Of a stretch of 64,000 nt of DNA, positions 1 through 10,514 are shown piece by piece (the first letter of the stretch is position 1; each line of letters starts with the position of its first letter). The notes under the pieces are model-generated. The model was given only the letters and a program-made list of their open reading frames with translations, did not search any database and was not told where the DNA came from. Source of the stretch: Pinus tabuliformis (Eukaryota > Streptophyta > Pinopsida > Pinales > Pinaceae). The stretch covers positions 728,412,300-728,476,299 of the forward strand of contig CM062812.1 in assembly GCA_031772625.1 (NCBI GenBank), written 5' to 3'. The translations under genes and the position numbers were made by a program.

Positions 1-330
1 ATGCAGCAAGTGATAAAATGGTTCTTATTGTGTTCATTTTAGAAACAGGAGAAAAAGTTTCATTATAATCAATACCTTCAAGTTGATTAAAACCTTTTGC
101 AACTAATATAGCCTTATGCTTTTCGATCTGTCCTTCTGCAGTTGAACTTAGTTTTATAAACCGATTTTCCACCAACTAAATTCTTTCCTAAAGGAAGAGG
201 AACAAGAGATCAAGTCTTGTTTCTCAAAATGGATTCATATTCGGCAGACATAGCTTGTTCCCAATGAGGCTTATCCTTACCTTGAGCATAAGTAGTAGGA
301 TCATCTATGGCTAAAACTTTTGTCAGAAGA
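1..330 (-). pseudogene. copia reverse transcriptase, N-terminal edge
   Basis: The minus strand shows residues equivalent to the W-x-x-A-M-x-x-E block (here reading like HWEQAMSAEYESIL) and then [14 protein letters not shown], the standard opening of copia reverse transcriptase, cut by the window edge. The catalytic YxDD motif would lie to the left, outside the window. Broken fossil. Confidence 0.7.
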
Positions 331-389
331 GAAATGTTGGATCTATTTCAATGAGTGTCGGAAGGATTTTTGACCCCGCTACCTGCAGA

Positions 390-1500
390 TTCAAGAGTTT
401 TCTAAGCCCAAACAGGAAGAGTAGAAGGAACATGAGTCACTTCAAGAACTTCTTGAGTTTCAGGTGGAATACTTGAGGGAGAGGAACAATCAAGATCAAT
501 AAGAGGCAGAGAACTGGAAGGAGTAACAAGAATAGGTGGAACAGGTGTTATTGGTAAATTCAGGGTAACATGAGATTCTACAGACTTAGGTGGGGAAGAG
601 ACTTCATGAAATTTAACATCCCTTCTAATTATGACAATTTGATTAGAAGGATCAAACAACCTTTAAGCCTTGGAATTCTCATCATAACCAATGAAGATAC
701 ACTTGTGAGATTTGGGTTCTAACTTTTTCCATTTTTTGTGAGGAATATGAGACCATCATTCACAACCAAACACCCTAAAATTACTAATATCTAGTTTACT
801 TCCATTCCATTTTTCCTTAGGAGTAACATGCTTAACATCTTTAGTAGGAACTCTATTCAAAATAAGATTAGCAGAACAGATGGCTTCAACCCAAAATTTC
901 ATATCTAGTCCTTTAGAATAAAGCATCTATCTAGCCATTTCAACTGAAGTTCTATTTTTCCTTTCAACAACACCATTTTAAAGAGGTGTATAACGAACAA
1001 TATTTTGATGTTGAATACCATGTTTAGATAAATACGCATAAAATTCTTACTTAACAAATTCCCCCCCATTATCATATCACATGGTTTTAATACTCTTACG
1101 AGATGCATTTTCAACCATGGATTTAAAGTCTTGAAATTTTACAAATGTTTCACTTTTATTTTTCAAAAAATAAACCTAATATTTTCTACTAAATTCATTG
1201 ATAAAGGTAAGGAAATAAATTTCATGACATATTAAAGGAATTTGAAGAGGACCACAAATATCACTATAAATTAATTGCAAACGTGCTTTAGCATGCCATG
1301 CTTTACCTTTATCAAACATTTCCCTATGATATTTACCAAGAACACATCCTTCACAAACACGAGTAGTGGAAGAAATATTATGCAAACCGTGAACCATTTT
1401 AGTTAGCATTTGAATTTTACCATAATTCAAGTGACCCAATGTTTCATGCCATAATTGAATTAGTTCATCAACATGAGAAACATAGGAATAAAATGGTTGT
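390..1500 (-). pseudogene. copia pre-integrase and integrase region
   Basis: On the minus strand, GHLNYGKIQMLTKMVHGL followed by CEGCVLGKYHREMF is the gag-pre-integrase HHCC zinc finger. YSDICGPLQIP carries the first catalytic Asp context, and FLTFINEFSRKY follows. Further on, the ends of the integrase appear, including a KRYKIFDPSNQIVI-like block near 640-700 that is typical of the copia integrase C-terminus, then a low-complexity S/P/T-rich linker. The enzyme would insert the cDNA. Broken fossil with several breaks. Confidence 0.82.
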
Positions 1501-1574
1501 CTCTTAGTTGAATTAAAACCAACAATTTCGTATACACTAGTTGTATGATCAACAGGACCAGAAGAGACTACTTT

Positions 1575-1955
1575 TTAATTTAGGTTGATATCTTTAAGAA
1601 CATATTTATTAGACCAAGCTTCAAATTTAAAGGCTTTTTGACATGCACGATAAATAGAAAGTAATTTGATGGACATGTTTTGAACATGAAAAACATCTTC
1701 CAATTGACCATTGGCAACATTAATATTAGTAGAAGCAATTACGAAAAGTTGTTTACCATCACCAATATTAACTTTCTCAGATGAGTGCTTATTAGTGTCA
1801 TAAGATGTAAATAAAGAAGAATTACCAGTAATATGTTTATAAGCACCAAAATCCCTTATCCATTCCACATTGAAAGAAGAATTACTAGGCGAAACAATAG
1901 ATGTGCATAAATCTACCTGAGATTCATTAAATTTTTTCTTGTTAGCTTTAGCCAT
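1575..1955 (-). pseudogene. copia aspartic protease region
   Basis: On the minus strand, WIRDFGAYKHITGNSSLF matches the copia protease signature (W-x-x-D-S-G-A-x-x-H-x-T), and it is followed by VNIGDGKQLFVIASTNINV and the conserved NMSIKLLSIYRACQK block that links protease to the pre-integrase domain. Its role would be to cut the polyprotein. It sits between the zinc knuckle and integrase, as expected for copia. Broken fossil. Confidence 0.8.
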
Positions 1956-2534
1956 TAAACGTTTCGCTTCCAAGAAATTATTTTCAGAATGGTTAGTTTT
2001 ACCATAGTTCTTACAAGGATCATAAAATTTCTTCCTCTTACTAGCTTCATGATGTGCATGAGAATCATGACCATTATTATTAGTATGATTAGAAGTGTGT
2101 GAATAAGAACCTTTAGCATTATTAAAACTTTCCTCAGGATTATTATTATGTGCCATAAGGGTTTTATTAGGTGAGACTTGTCCTGAAGCAATCAACCTTA
2201 CTCATTTATCAACCCTTTACAGAAATCATCAAAAATAGGTTTCATGGTACTTTGAGACAATTCAAGATCCCTATTCCTAGTTGGATGAACATGTCAAAAC
2301 AAGATGGCAATTTTTTTTCTACAAGAATGATAAGAGCAATGTTTGTCTTCCTCTAATATTAACCACAATCATTTAAATTTTCATTTAAGGTTTTCAATTC
2401 AGAGAGATATAATTGTACTCTATCAAAATTAGGAGGATCTAGCTCATGAATCTTCTTTTCAAGGTAATAAGCAGAAACATCATCAAATTTATCAAGTAAA
2501 GAAGAAAGAATTATCCATACCTCAACCGGGCTGT
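1955..2534 (-). pseudogene. copia gag, C-terminal part with zinc knuckle
   Basis: This continues the gag on the other side of the nested Ty3 insertion, with DKFDDVSAYYLEKKIHELD and LYLSELKTLNENLNDCG, typical of the helical C-terminal half of plant copia gag. A stretch rich in N, H and S follows, then a CCHC-like zinc knuckle (CKNYGKTNHSENNF, near 1985-2020). The knuckle would bind genomic RNA during packaging. Broken fossil. Confidence 0.8.
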
Positions 2535-2869
2535 TGTTATGAAACCAAATCACAAAAAGATAGAAAATATAGATCAATGCGTTAGAATTCAGCCTCTTCG
2601 AGGGGGCAACCTCCTTTACATTACACAAATGAACAATTCTTGGATGATACAAATGACAAGACCTCCTTTCTATATATAGGAGTCTAAGGGGTCATAATAC
2701 AATCAGAGCCGACATAACAATAATAATGTAAGGGCACAATAATAACAATAGTGGGCTTCTATGGGGTACAATAATAACAATATGGGGACTACATGGGCAC
2801 AAAAATATAATAAGGGGATTGTGGTAATAACAATAAGGGGTTACACTAGTAGTATATGGACCCAGCATG
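2535..2869 (-). repeat. 3' LTR of the nested chromovirus
   Basis: This is 335 bp, with TGTTATGAAACC at one end and GGACCCAGCA at the other on the plus strand. It aligns end to end with 5455-5787. A chromodomain coding segment abuts its right edge, which makes it the 3' LTR of a minus-strand element. A TATATATAGG stretch near 2673 may be the core promoter. Confidence 0.87.
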
Positions 2870-2879
2870 CCCCTCTCCT

Positions 2880-3560
2880 TTAAAAGGTGTTGTCCTGAAT
2901 GCTTGAGTAGTTCTTGATGCTTCTGTATAAAATTATTGTCCTCCCATGTGGAATCTTCAGTGGGTAAGTTCTTCCACTTGACGAGATACTCTGAAATTGA
3001 TCAATTTCGTAGCTATCGGGTTCTTGTTTCTATGATTGCTCCAGGTTCCAATATGATTTTTCCTTCCTCATCAAGTTCTGGTAATATTGTTTGAACTCGG
3101 ATCTTCTACAACCTTTGAATGAGTGGCCACACTTCTTTTTCCTTCTTCCATTCATCCCTTGCTTTGTTTATCCAATCTGGTTGGATACTATGAATAACAA
3201 AAAACAATGCTTCCACATCCTCATCCTTTCTTGAGAGTGCATTTGCAACAACATTTTTCTACCCTTTTTTGTAGATGATTTCAAAGTCATAACCCAACAT
3301 ATTTGTGACCCATTTTTCCTATTCTTCTAGAGATAATCTTTGTTCCAAAAAGTATTTAAGGCTATCATGATCCATTTTTACCTAGAATTGTCTTCCCATT
3401 AGGTAAGGTCGCCATTTCTTAAGTGCATGTAGTATTGCCAACATTTTCTTCTCATAAATAACTTGCTTGAGATGTGGTTGTAAAAATACCCAATCGCCTA
3501 CATCAAGACTTCATTCACTGTAATGTTGATCTACCTATTGTTTCATTCGATCCTTCACCA
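2880..3560 (-). pseudogene. Ty3 pol remnants: integrase edge, RNase H, chromodomain
   Basis: In the element's sense, an integrase C-terminal block (VVQLLKDNATLVKDRMKQ, then DVGDWVF) appears first. RNase H residues come next (KMLAILHALKKWRPYLMG, HDSLKYFLEQRL, KWVTNMLGYDFEIIYKKG), then NVVANALSRKDED and a chromodomain (EYLVKWKNLPTEDSTWED) ending close to the 3' LTR. An integrase-edge block ahead of RNase H is not the usual Ty3 order, so the interior looks rearranged. A chromodomain would guide integration to marked chromatin. Broken fossil. Confidence 0.78.
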
Positions 3561-3593
3561 AAGTGGCATTATCCTTTAAAAGTTGGACAACTT

Positions 3594-3966
3594 GTTCTTG
3601 ATGCTCAATGTGATCTTTCACTGCTTGAATCTTTTTCTTCTTGATATGTCCTTCTATCTTGAGAGTTTGAGGAGTGGTAACTTCTTCCAATGCATTACAA
3701 GATATGGTCGGATTCATTTCTTGATGCTCGATGTGATCTTTCACTTCTTGAACATTTTTCTTCTTGATATTTCATTCCATCTTGATAGTTTGAGGAGTGG
3801 TAATTCTGGCTAATGCATTACAAGATATGGTCAGCTTCATTTCTTCTTTCTCAATGTGATCTTTCACTTCTTGAACCTTTTTCTTCTTGATATGTCCTTC
3901 TATCTTGAGAGTTTGAGGAGTGGTAATTCTTGCCAATGCTTTACAAGATATGGTCAGATTTGTTTC
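3594..3966 (-). repeat. three tandem copies of a ~126-bp coding repeat
   Basis: Units start near 3594, 3720 and 3845. Each contains the plus-strand blocks TCAATGTGATCTTTCACT, TTCTTCTTGATATGTCCTTC and GTTTGAGGAGTGGTAA. The period is about 126 bp (42 codons), so copies keep frame. In the element's sense each unit encodes ISCKALARITTPQTLKIEGH followed by a lysine-rich stretch, which resembles the lead-in to a Ty3 protease (I-S-x-x-A-L-x-G-x-x-x-P-Q-T-L). The triplication is therefore of the protease N-terminal edge, directly after the zinc knuckle. Confidence 0.82.
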
Positions 3967-4002
3967 CTCTTTCTCTGGGCTTCGTTCCTGGTATATATCC
4001 TC

Positions 4003-4854
4003 TTATTTTGATGTTTCTTGATCCTTTTCTTCCTCCTCTCCACAATCAATGTAAAATGATTTCTTCTTACCACACTTATGATGTTTAATGTATTTGTTAT
4101 CACAATTGTAACAAAGCCCTTTTGCTTTTTGCTTCCAATTGTTGTGGTGTCCACCTTGTAGGTTTTGGAAGGCTACGAGAAACAACACTTCCATCTTTAT
4201 AGTTGTGAGGGTAGACTTCCTTGTTGCCATAATTTTTCTTTCCACTTTTCTTGCCAACCTGAATGCCTTTTCCAATGAGTCAAGTTCCCAAAGACGAACC
4301 TCATGTTGAATGTTATCCTTTAAAGTCCCTATGGAGACATCAATCCTCTGCTTCTCTGCAATATCGTTTTCCCTTATATTCAATTTTTGAAAGTCCTCAA
4401 TAGGGTCTTCCATTGAACACTTTTATTTGAAATTTATCAAATGGCTAAAGAAGGTGTTTTTCTTTGTATCTTCATAATGTGCTATCATTTCCTCCATCAA
4501 AAATAGACCATGTAACAAGTGGTTTAAGAGAAAAAAGCCCTTTATACCATAAAAATTATTCTGTTCTAAACATAAAGATGTAATACATACCTTTTGTAAA
4601 AGTTGCAACTCATGTAGATCAAAATATTGCTCCATCTTTAGTATCCAATTTACCGGATCCTTGCCATCAAAATTCCTCATATTGCCTTTTCTTGATTTTA
4701 CGAGATCAATCCTGAAAAGATTGTAACTCTCGAATTTCAGATCTCTAATTTCAGAAATCGCAGCTTGAAGTATCCCTTTGAGTCCTCTTTTCAACCCCAC
4801 AAGTTTGATCAAGATTGGATTCTTCAAGGAAGCGTTATGTGAAATCTCCCACAA
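4003..4854 (-). pseudogene. Ty3 gag with CCHC zinc knuckle (nested chromovirus)
   Basis: The minus strand gives NFDGKDPVNWILKMEQYFDL, the classic opening of the plant Ty3 Retrotrans_gag domain, then IEDFQKLNIRENDIAEKQRI, DNIQHEVRLWELDSLEKAF and a knuckle CYNCDNKYIKHHKCGKK (near 4080-4120). It would form particles and bind RNA. It lies between the 5' leader and the repeat tract at 3594-3966. Broken fossil. Confidence 0.82.
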
Positions 4855-5454
4855 TAACCTGATTATAGACTGGTTCCATAGAGTGCAATTTTACGAAGTG
4901 CCACTTCTCATTGTTTCAAACTTCAGACCTGAAACCTATACAAAAAAAATTACAGTCTGTCCTCTTTCTGAAACTTCTTATGAAAATTCATATTTGATGT
5001 TCAGAGAGAAAGTTATGATGATTTTCCCAAGGTCACCTATTTAGGATGTAATTCGGGAGCCTGCAGAAACCCTAAATGTCTTGGACTATATTTTCGAAAA
5101 TATAGCGAACCAAGATCTCAAATTTGGGCCCGAGCTTCTACAAAGGTGTGGCTCATATGGTTTTTAATTTTAGAGTTTGAGATATTGTAGAAAAACAAGT
5201 ATATCGAAAATGCCACGATGACCTATTTGAGATGGATATCTGGAGTTTTCAAAAACCCTAACTTACTCAGATCATATCACTGAAAACATAGCAAGAGAAG
5301 ATCTGAAATTCGGACCCGAGGTTTAGACCGCTTTCTTCTCAAATGGGTTTGTTTTTTAGCTTCTGAAACTTCGTAGAGAAAACGTTATAGTGAAAATTCC
5401 ACGATGACATGTTTGGAGCAGCAAAACCCTATAATCCAAAGCTCTCATACATAA

Positions 5455-5787
5455 TGTTATGAAACCAGCTCACAAAAATATAGAAAAGATAGATCAACAC
5501 CTTATAATTCAGCCTCTTCGAGGTGGCAACCTCCTTTACATTACACAAACGAACAATTCTTGGATGATACAAATGACAAGGCCTCCTTTCTATATATAGG
5601 AGTCTAAGGGGCCATAATATAATCAGAGCCGACATAACAATTATAATGTAAGGGCACAATAATGACAATAGTGAGATTCTATGGGGTACAATAATAAAAA
5701 TATGGGGACTACATAGGCAAAACAATATAATAAGGGGGTTGTACTAATAACAATAAGGGGTTGCACTAGTAGTATAGGGACCTAACA
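5455..5787 (-). repeat. 5' LTR of the nested chromovirus
   Basis: This is 333 bp, matching 2535-2869 along its whole length. On the minus strand the sequence just after the LTR reads TATGTATGAGAGCTTTGG, a degenerate form of the tRNA-Met primer site (TGGTATCAGAGC) that most chromoviruses use. The site therefore lies at about 5436-5453. The 5048-5435 stretch is leader with no recognisable domain. Confidence 0.87.
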
Positions 5788-6028
5788 ACTATCTTCTGCC
5801 TTAATACCCACCTGAATACTATCTGAAATCATTTGACCAATGACCCATCTTGCTTGATCACACTTTTATTCCCATTTGATCAAGGCTTGAGCATCTGTAG
5901 GTTTCTTGTGTTCACCATTAACCCAATCTACATAGATTCTTACTCCTGAGAACATAAAACATTTTCCTTTTCCATGCAAGATAGTTAGAACTGACAAGTT
6001 CAGTAACAAAAGCTACTTCTGAAGTCAT
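5788..6028 (-). pseudogene. copia gag, N-terminal part
   Basis: Minus-strand translation from the ATG at 6028 begins MTSEVAFVTEL and continues with a copia gag (UBN2/DUF4219-like) pattern containing NYLAWKRKMFYVL and later KWENKCDQARWVIGQ-like residues. The start fits the usual gag position after the leader. The reading stops at 5788, where the LTR of the nested Ty3 element begins, and picks up again at 2534 with PVEVWIILSSLLDKFDD. Gag would form the virus-like particle. It is a fossil and broken. Confidence 0.75.
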
Positions 6029-6827
6029 AATGATAGAAATATTGACAAGAAATATAAACCCAAATGCAAGAAATGACAAGAGAAAAAGTGGATAGGAAAC
6101 TGTAAATTTCTATATTTCAATCTATCGTCACCAGAAAACATGAAAAAACTTTCAATCTTAAATCAACGATAATTTTTCTTCTGGTACTCCTTTTGAGTTT
6201 TTTTTTTTTTTAAATTGGGTACTCAGCGAGAGGAACTCAAATATCTACTATGTTCTGGGAAAGTCTACACCAGAAGGTAATAGATATAATAAAAAATCTC
6301 GGATGTCAAAACATAAAACACTCAATAATTCTCCAAATGCTCGGTATAAGTAGTTTTCACAAATGGCAAAGCCACTTTGCATCCACTTATGTGGCCAAAA
6401 TTTTGATTAGAACCCTTGGTCGCCAATATTTTGCCTTGCAAAAAAAGGACCAAAAAATTCGATGAAAATCACAGATCTTACAACTGAAAGATAGATATCC
6501 TTGAGGAGAATAAAAAAACGATATAGATCTTACATAAATATAATGAAGAGCCCCTTGAAAAATAAAATTCTACAAAAAACTACATAAGAAAGTCAGGGTT
6601 ATGAAAAAAGGAAAACTCAAATATGTAGAATCATGCCCAGATCTGAATAGAAGCCTAATGGCGACCAAAAAGAAAACAAATCTACAAAAAATGATGAGTG
6701 CTTGGGTAACAAAAAATGAAGATACACGTGGATGGTTAAATTCAAAAAAGATGCTACATCATAGTACCCATGGCTGCCTTACCATTTTAGAATATTAGAT
6801 CTACTAAACTAGTTATCTATCTTAGAA

Positions 6828-7303
6828 ACCAACAATATATCAAGATATAAATAAGAACAGAAAGAGAACAAGGAAAGAGAATATAATATATATACTTGGC
6901 TCACCCAATTGGGCTACGTCCACGGGAAGGTTGTCTTCTATTATCTCCATAAATTTCCTACAATCTTAGAAAGAGAGCAACTACAAATAACTCGATACAA
7001 ATAGCAGTATGTTGTGAGCACAAGATAAGATGTGATGGTATCACAAAATGGTATATCTCTTAAGAGGCTCCCCTGACCCTATGATATACCAAAAGTTGTG
7101 GAGGAATTACTCTCACATAGTGAATGTAGGATAATATAATTCTCCAAAATAACACCTCTTTATATAATAAATGGATACAAGAGTATACTATTCCATAATA
7201 AATATGGAATATAATGTATTACTCTTTTATGTAAGATTAAGGACAACTCTCGACATAATACAAAGACATTACTACCTTCCAAGAAATATAATATATTCCA
7301 ACA
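6828..7303 (-). repeat. 5' LTR of the copia element (approximate inner edge)
   Basis: On the minus strand the sequence begins TGTTGGAATATATTATATTT, a start typical of plant copia LTRs, at base 7303. About 475 bp further on, a degenerate tRNA-Met-like primer site (TTGGTTTCTAAGATAG) lies near 6815-6830, so the LTR probably ends there. The length suits the superfamily. The outer end is well supported; the inner end could be off by 10-20 bp. The sequence between the LTR and gag (6029-6827) is AT-rich leader, and the short plus-strand open frames in it show no family resemblance. Confidence 0.6.
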
Positions 7304-9307
7304 TGTAGTTTAAGGTGCATGGTTCAATTAATTATGATAAAAAGGAAGCATCAACCTAGATAATGTCGATTTCCACATTGTTTTCTCAATTATGTAGAAT
7401 TCCCTGTGAGGTCCTTGTGCTAACATGGTTACATTCAATATGGAAATGACAAAATAATTGTTTAGATATGCGCAAACTATTTATCTTTTCATTACCAATT
7501 GAATTGTACCTGTTAATATTAGAAGGAAGAATAATTAAGACTATAAACTTACTATAGCCAATAAGCTAGGATTAACCTAAAAACCAAATGAAAATCTGTA
7601 AATTAAGTTTCTAGGAGGTTCTCAGAAAAATTCAAAAGTACAAGAATTTGATTATCATAAAAAAAAGAAACTGGTTCCAACATGTGCCAAAATATAGAGG
7701 TAGTTTGGAATGTTGCACAACAGTTTCTTGTTTTTCTTTATAAAACCCAAATGTGATACCCATTATTCTTCCAATTAAACTAAGGATGTGTGATCTATTT
7801 AACATATGAATAAGGATGATTTGATATGGATACAAATGTTAGGCATTTAGGTTAAGGAAGTTGTGTGGGTTTGTTTACAATATACATAAGTATGTAGCTA
7901 TAAATTGCTAGATTATGGTCTGAAGTGACAAAAAATGTATGCGTCATGTTTAGTTTATTAACACTCACAATCTCGGGTAGTGCTAAGATGACCATATTTG
8001 AATAGGGGTGTAAGGGAAATCATACTGAAAATGGGAAGAGTCACTCAAAACTGTAAACCGGGTTTCGGGAAATTTGAACATAAAGAGGAAAAAAATTGTG
8101 TCAGACATACCTCTACAAGAAAAATTAAAGAGGGAATGTGCGTAGAAGGAATAATAGCTTATGCGATGTACTAACCAACATTAATTGAGAAAAAATATAC
8201 AAACATATAGTATTCTTTACCAAGAACTTAAGATAGGTTAACCATTGGCAATAAGAATTATTAGTTATGTACACCTAATTTTGAATGATTAAGGAAACAC
8301 ATAGAATTTCCTAGAAGTCTACTGTAAAATGAAGCAAGAATATATGAATCTGAATTAAAGGTTGAGAATACCAAGTGTGTTATGAACAAGTTGTCTAAGA
8401 GAGTTTTGTAGTTGGGAAGAAAGGAGCATGCAAAATGTCCATAAGATACAATTGTATAGGGAAAATGAAATAAAATAAGGAATCATAACTATTAACATAC
8501 AACAAGTATGGAAAATTTCATTCTTCGTGAGCATTGTTAGTATCCATAACAAGAAACCAAATATGGTTAGAGTGAAATTGTTGAATAATTGATATAATGT
8601 TGGAGAGAAAATGAAATTTGATACAATGAAAACGATGGTTGAATTGGGTACCCTCCTCCATTGAGAAAGTTTGAAATATTTCTTATATATTAATTCCCAA
8701 CATCAAAGAACCTTATAATAATAAAATGGGAGGAGGGTAACTAACGACAAATTTTAGAGAAGAAAATAACAACATGATAAGAATGAACTAGATTAAGCCA
8801 CCTTTGACAACATTCACAAAAAAATAAAATCATGAGTAAGAATTTTTGTAGTTCAATGGGAAAGACATTGGTAGGGATATGATATAAGAGTATAAAGATA
8901 ACAACTACTAATTAAATTTAGCTTCAAATCAAAGCTAAGAAAACTTAGAATTTGTAGCAATGATTAGAAGGAAACGACCTCATAAAGGACAAAACTTGTA
9001 AGAAGAAAAATTTTTCAAAGGATTGAAATTCTAAAGCATTGTGAAGCATATGTTACTAGGTCGATCAAGAAAATTGGAAAATCCTGGAAATGATTTGACT
9101 ACCAATGTTAGTGATGGAAAATTGATAGAAAAATAGTCAAGGATATGTATAGATAAGTCCATCTGAAGGCTATTTTAATCATAAAATAGTATATGTTACA
9201 AACATTCCTTGATAACGATTACTTGTATGTGAGCAATGAGATAAGTAATGTATATGTTCGTTAAACAATATTTAAGTTAATAAGCATGGCCACTGATTCT
9301 ATGGTAG
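7304..9307. other. AT-rich stretch, nothing recognised
   Basis: About 2 kb between the copia LTR and the first family-X LTR. The longest open frames are under 70 codons and show no family motif on either strand. A short inverted pair, TACCCTCCTCC at 8648 and GGAGGAGGGTA at 8731, is the only visible structure. It may be the body of an older decayed repeat into which family X inserted: the last five bases, GGTAG (9303-9307), resemble GTTAG at 53125-53129. Confidence 0.6.
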
Positions 9308-10044
9308 TGTAACAACCCTAGTGAAAATTCCATGTAAGAAATGTTAATAAAGGCAAAAATAATAACCACGGTTGATGGGACACTTATTCCAAGTTGAATG
9401 TTGAGCAAGACATCCTAGGGTGGGTGTTCGTCGGTTTATTATGGCTAAGAAATTTGGAAAAGGGAAATGGCTAAGGCCTTGGAAAGGAAAAATGACATTT
9501 TTGACACAATTATTTATGAAAATAATGGAAATTAGGAGAAAATGGAGGTGGAAGGTCACAGGTTGCATGTGAGGAGGAAAATAAAGGAAAATAATGGAAA
9601 ATGAAGAAAATAGAGGCCTTAGTAATAAAAAGACTTCTGAGGATCAGCTGGTAACCTTTTGTCATTTCAGTTTTGGAGCTCTCTCATTATTCTTTCTCTG
9701 TCTCTCATACTCTTGGATACTTAGAGTTTTCTTTGAGCACTCTTGGAGGGTGTGGCATACTTATATGTTTGGAGTAAGAAGGAAAAGGAAGAGAAGGAAA
9801 GTGCAAGAGGACATTGGGATCAGCAATTACAACAGGATTTTCTTACAGGTGTCGAGTTGAATGTTTGTTTTCATCACTATTTTTGGTATGCATGGAATAT
9901 GGATGTGGTTTCTTGGTTGTGATTTTTCATTGGCATGGAGGATGGCCAAGATTGAGAGTGGATTGCCTAGCCTAGCCATTTTCTTGATAGCCATGGAGAT
10001 TGTGGGTTTATTTTCATCACTTTCTATTGGTTGCTTCTCATGTT

Positions 10045-10340
10045 TCCTTAGCTTTGGTTGATTTATTAGTATTGAAGCCTTGGTTGGATAAATGCTTTGG
10101 AGCCCTATAACAACTTGGGTTGAGTTACTAGTCTCCTAGCCATGGTTGGACAAATGCTTTGGATCCCTTATTGGGTTGGGTTACTTGTCCCGGACCCTTG
10201 GTTGGAAAAACACTCTAGAGCTCAGTAAAAGTCATGGGTTGTGTTACTACTCCTAGAGCCTTGGTTGGAAAATTGCTCTAGAGCCCAGTAAAATTTGTGG
10301 GTTGAGTTACTAGTCCTAGAGCCCTAGAAGGCTTGTATAG
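10045..10340 (+). repeat. ~62-bp tandem repeats inside the family-X LTR
   Basis: Four to five imperfect units of the form TTGAGTTACTAGTCCTAGAG, CCTTGGTTGGA, AAATGCTCT, GGAGCCC. The same block occurs in the other LTR copies at about 38035-38490, 50090-50545 and 51825-52075, with about seven units in the second and third LTRs and about four in the first and last. Confidence 0.85.
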
Positions 10341-10383
10341 AGACTGATTTGATGATGGTTTTGTGATGTCCCACCATGAGGTG

Positions 10384-10388
10384 GACTC
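10384..10388. repeat. target site duplication, left copy (GACTC)
   Basis: GACTC directly precedes the giant Tat element and is repeated exactly at 31426-31430 directly after it. Outside these, the family-X LTR is continuous. This fixes both ends of the 21 kb insertion. Confidence 0.9.
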
Positions 10389-10492
10389 TATTATCACTCA
10401 AATGTCTTCCTTAGAAGTTATCAAAGAAGGAATAGTATGAGGTAACTACAAAACTAATCTTTTAGACTCGGGTTCTAGCCAACCTAAGTCCA

Positions 10493-10514
10493 GAGAGGGC
10501 TCTCTCTTTATAAT
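10493..10514 (-). promoter_or_regulatory. candidate core promoter: dyad plus TATA motif in Tat LTR
   Basis: The plus strand reads GAGAGGGCTCTCTCTTTATA. In the element's sense this is TATAAAGAGAGAGCCCTCTC, a TATA-like box abutting a GAGAG-CTCTC dyad about 105 bp before the LTR end. The same motif stands at 24714-24735 in the other LTR and, with one change in the TATA part, at 43356-43374 in a different Tat-like LTR. Shared position and sequence suggest a core promoter or transcription start region. If so, almost all of the LTR upstream is U3. Confidence 0.5.

Larger units (their letters stand above)
2535..5787 (-). mobile_element. reduced Ty3/gypsy chromovirus nested in copia gag
   Basis: Two LTRs (2535-2869 and 5455-5787), each starting TGTTATGAAACC and ending in CA on the plus strand, bracket about 2.6 kb. 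Flanking pentamers are GCTGT (2530-2534) and ACTAT (5788-5792), a plausible 5-bp target duplication after ageing. On the minus strand the interior holds gag with a zinc knuckle, a triplicated protease-edge segment, RNase H residues and a chromodomain next to the 3' LTR. It is too short for a full Ty3 pol, so it was probably non-autonomous. My hand count gives about 28 differences in 333 LTR bases (roughly 8%), which suggests tens of millions of years at slow gymnosperm-like rates. Confidence 0.85.
1..7303 (-). mobile_element. Ty1/copia LTR retrotransposon, fossil, left end outside window
   Basis: Read on the minus strand, the order is 5' LTR (about 6828-7303), leader, gag (starting near 6028), zinc knuckle, aspartic protease, pre-integrase/integrase and the first part of reverse transcriptase, which runs off the window at base 1. 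This PR-INT-RT order is diagnostic of Ty1/copia (Pseudoviridae), since Ty3 elements place integrase last. A Ty3 element (2535-5787) interrupts gag, and gag reading resumes on its far side. The element is broken, with many breaks spread through its coding region. The 3' LTR is not in the window, so its age cannot be taken from LTR divergence, but it must be older than the element nested in it. Confidence 0.88.
9308..10388 (+). repeat. family-X LTR, first segment (5' LTR, split)
   Basis: Begins TGTAACAACCCTAGTG and aligns with 37321 onward and 49364 onward. It contains the 62-bp tandem block at 10045-10340. It stops at GACTC (10384-10388), where the giant Tat element starts; the same GACTC follows that element at 31426-31430, and LTR sequence continues from 31431. 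With its second half the LTR is about 2.03 kb. Confidence 0.85.

Noticed and set aside
6250-6798. Two plus-strand frames of 65-71 codons
   Set aside because: They lie antisense in the copia leader and show no recognisable domain.
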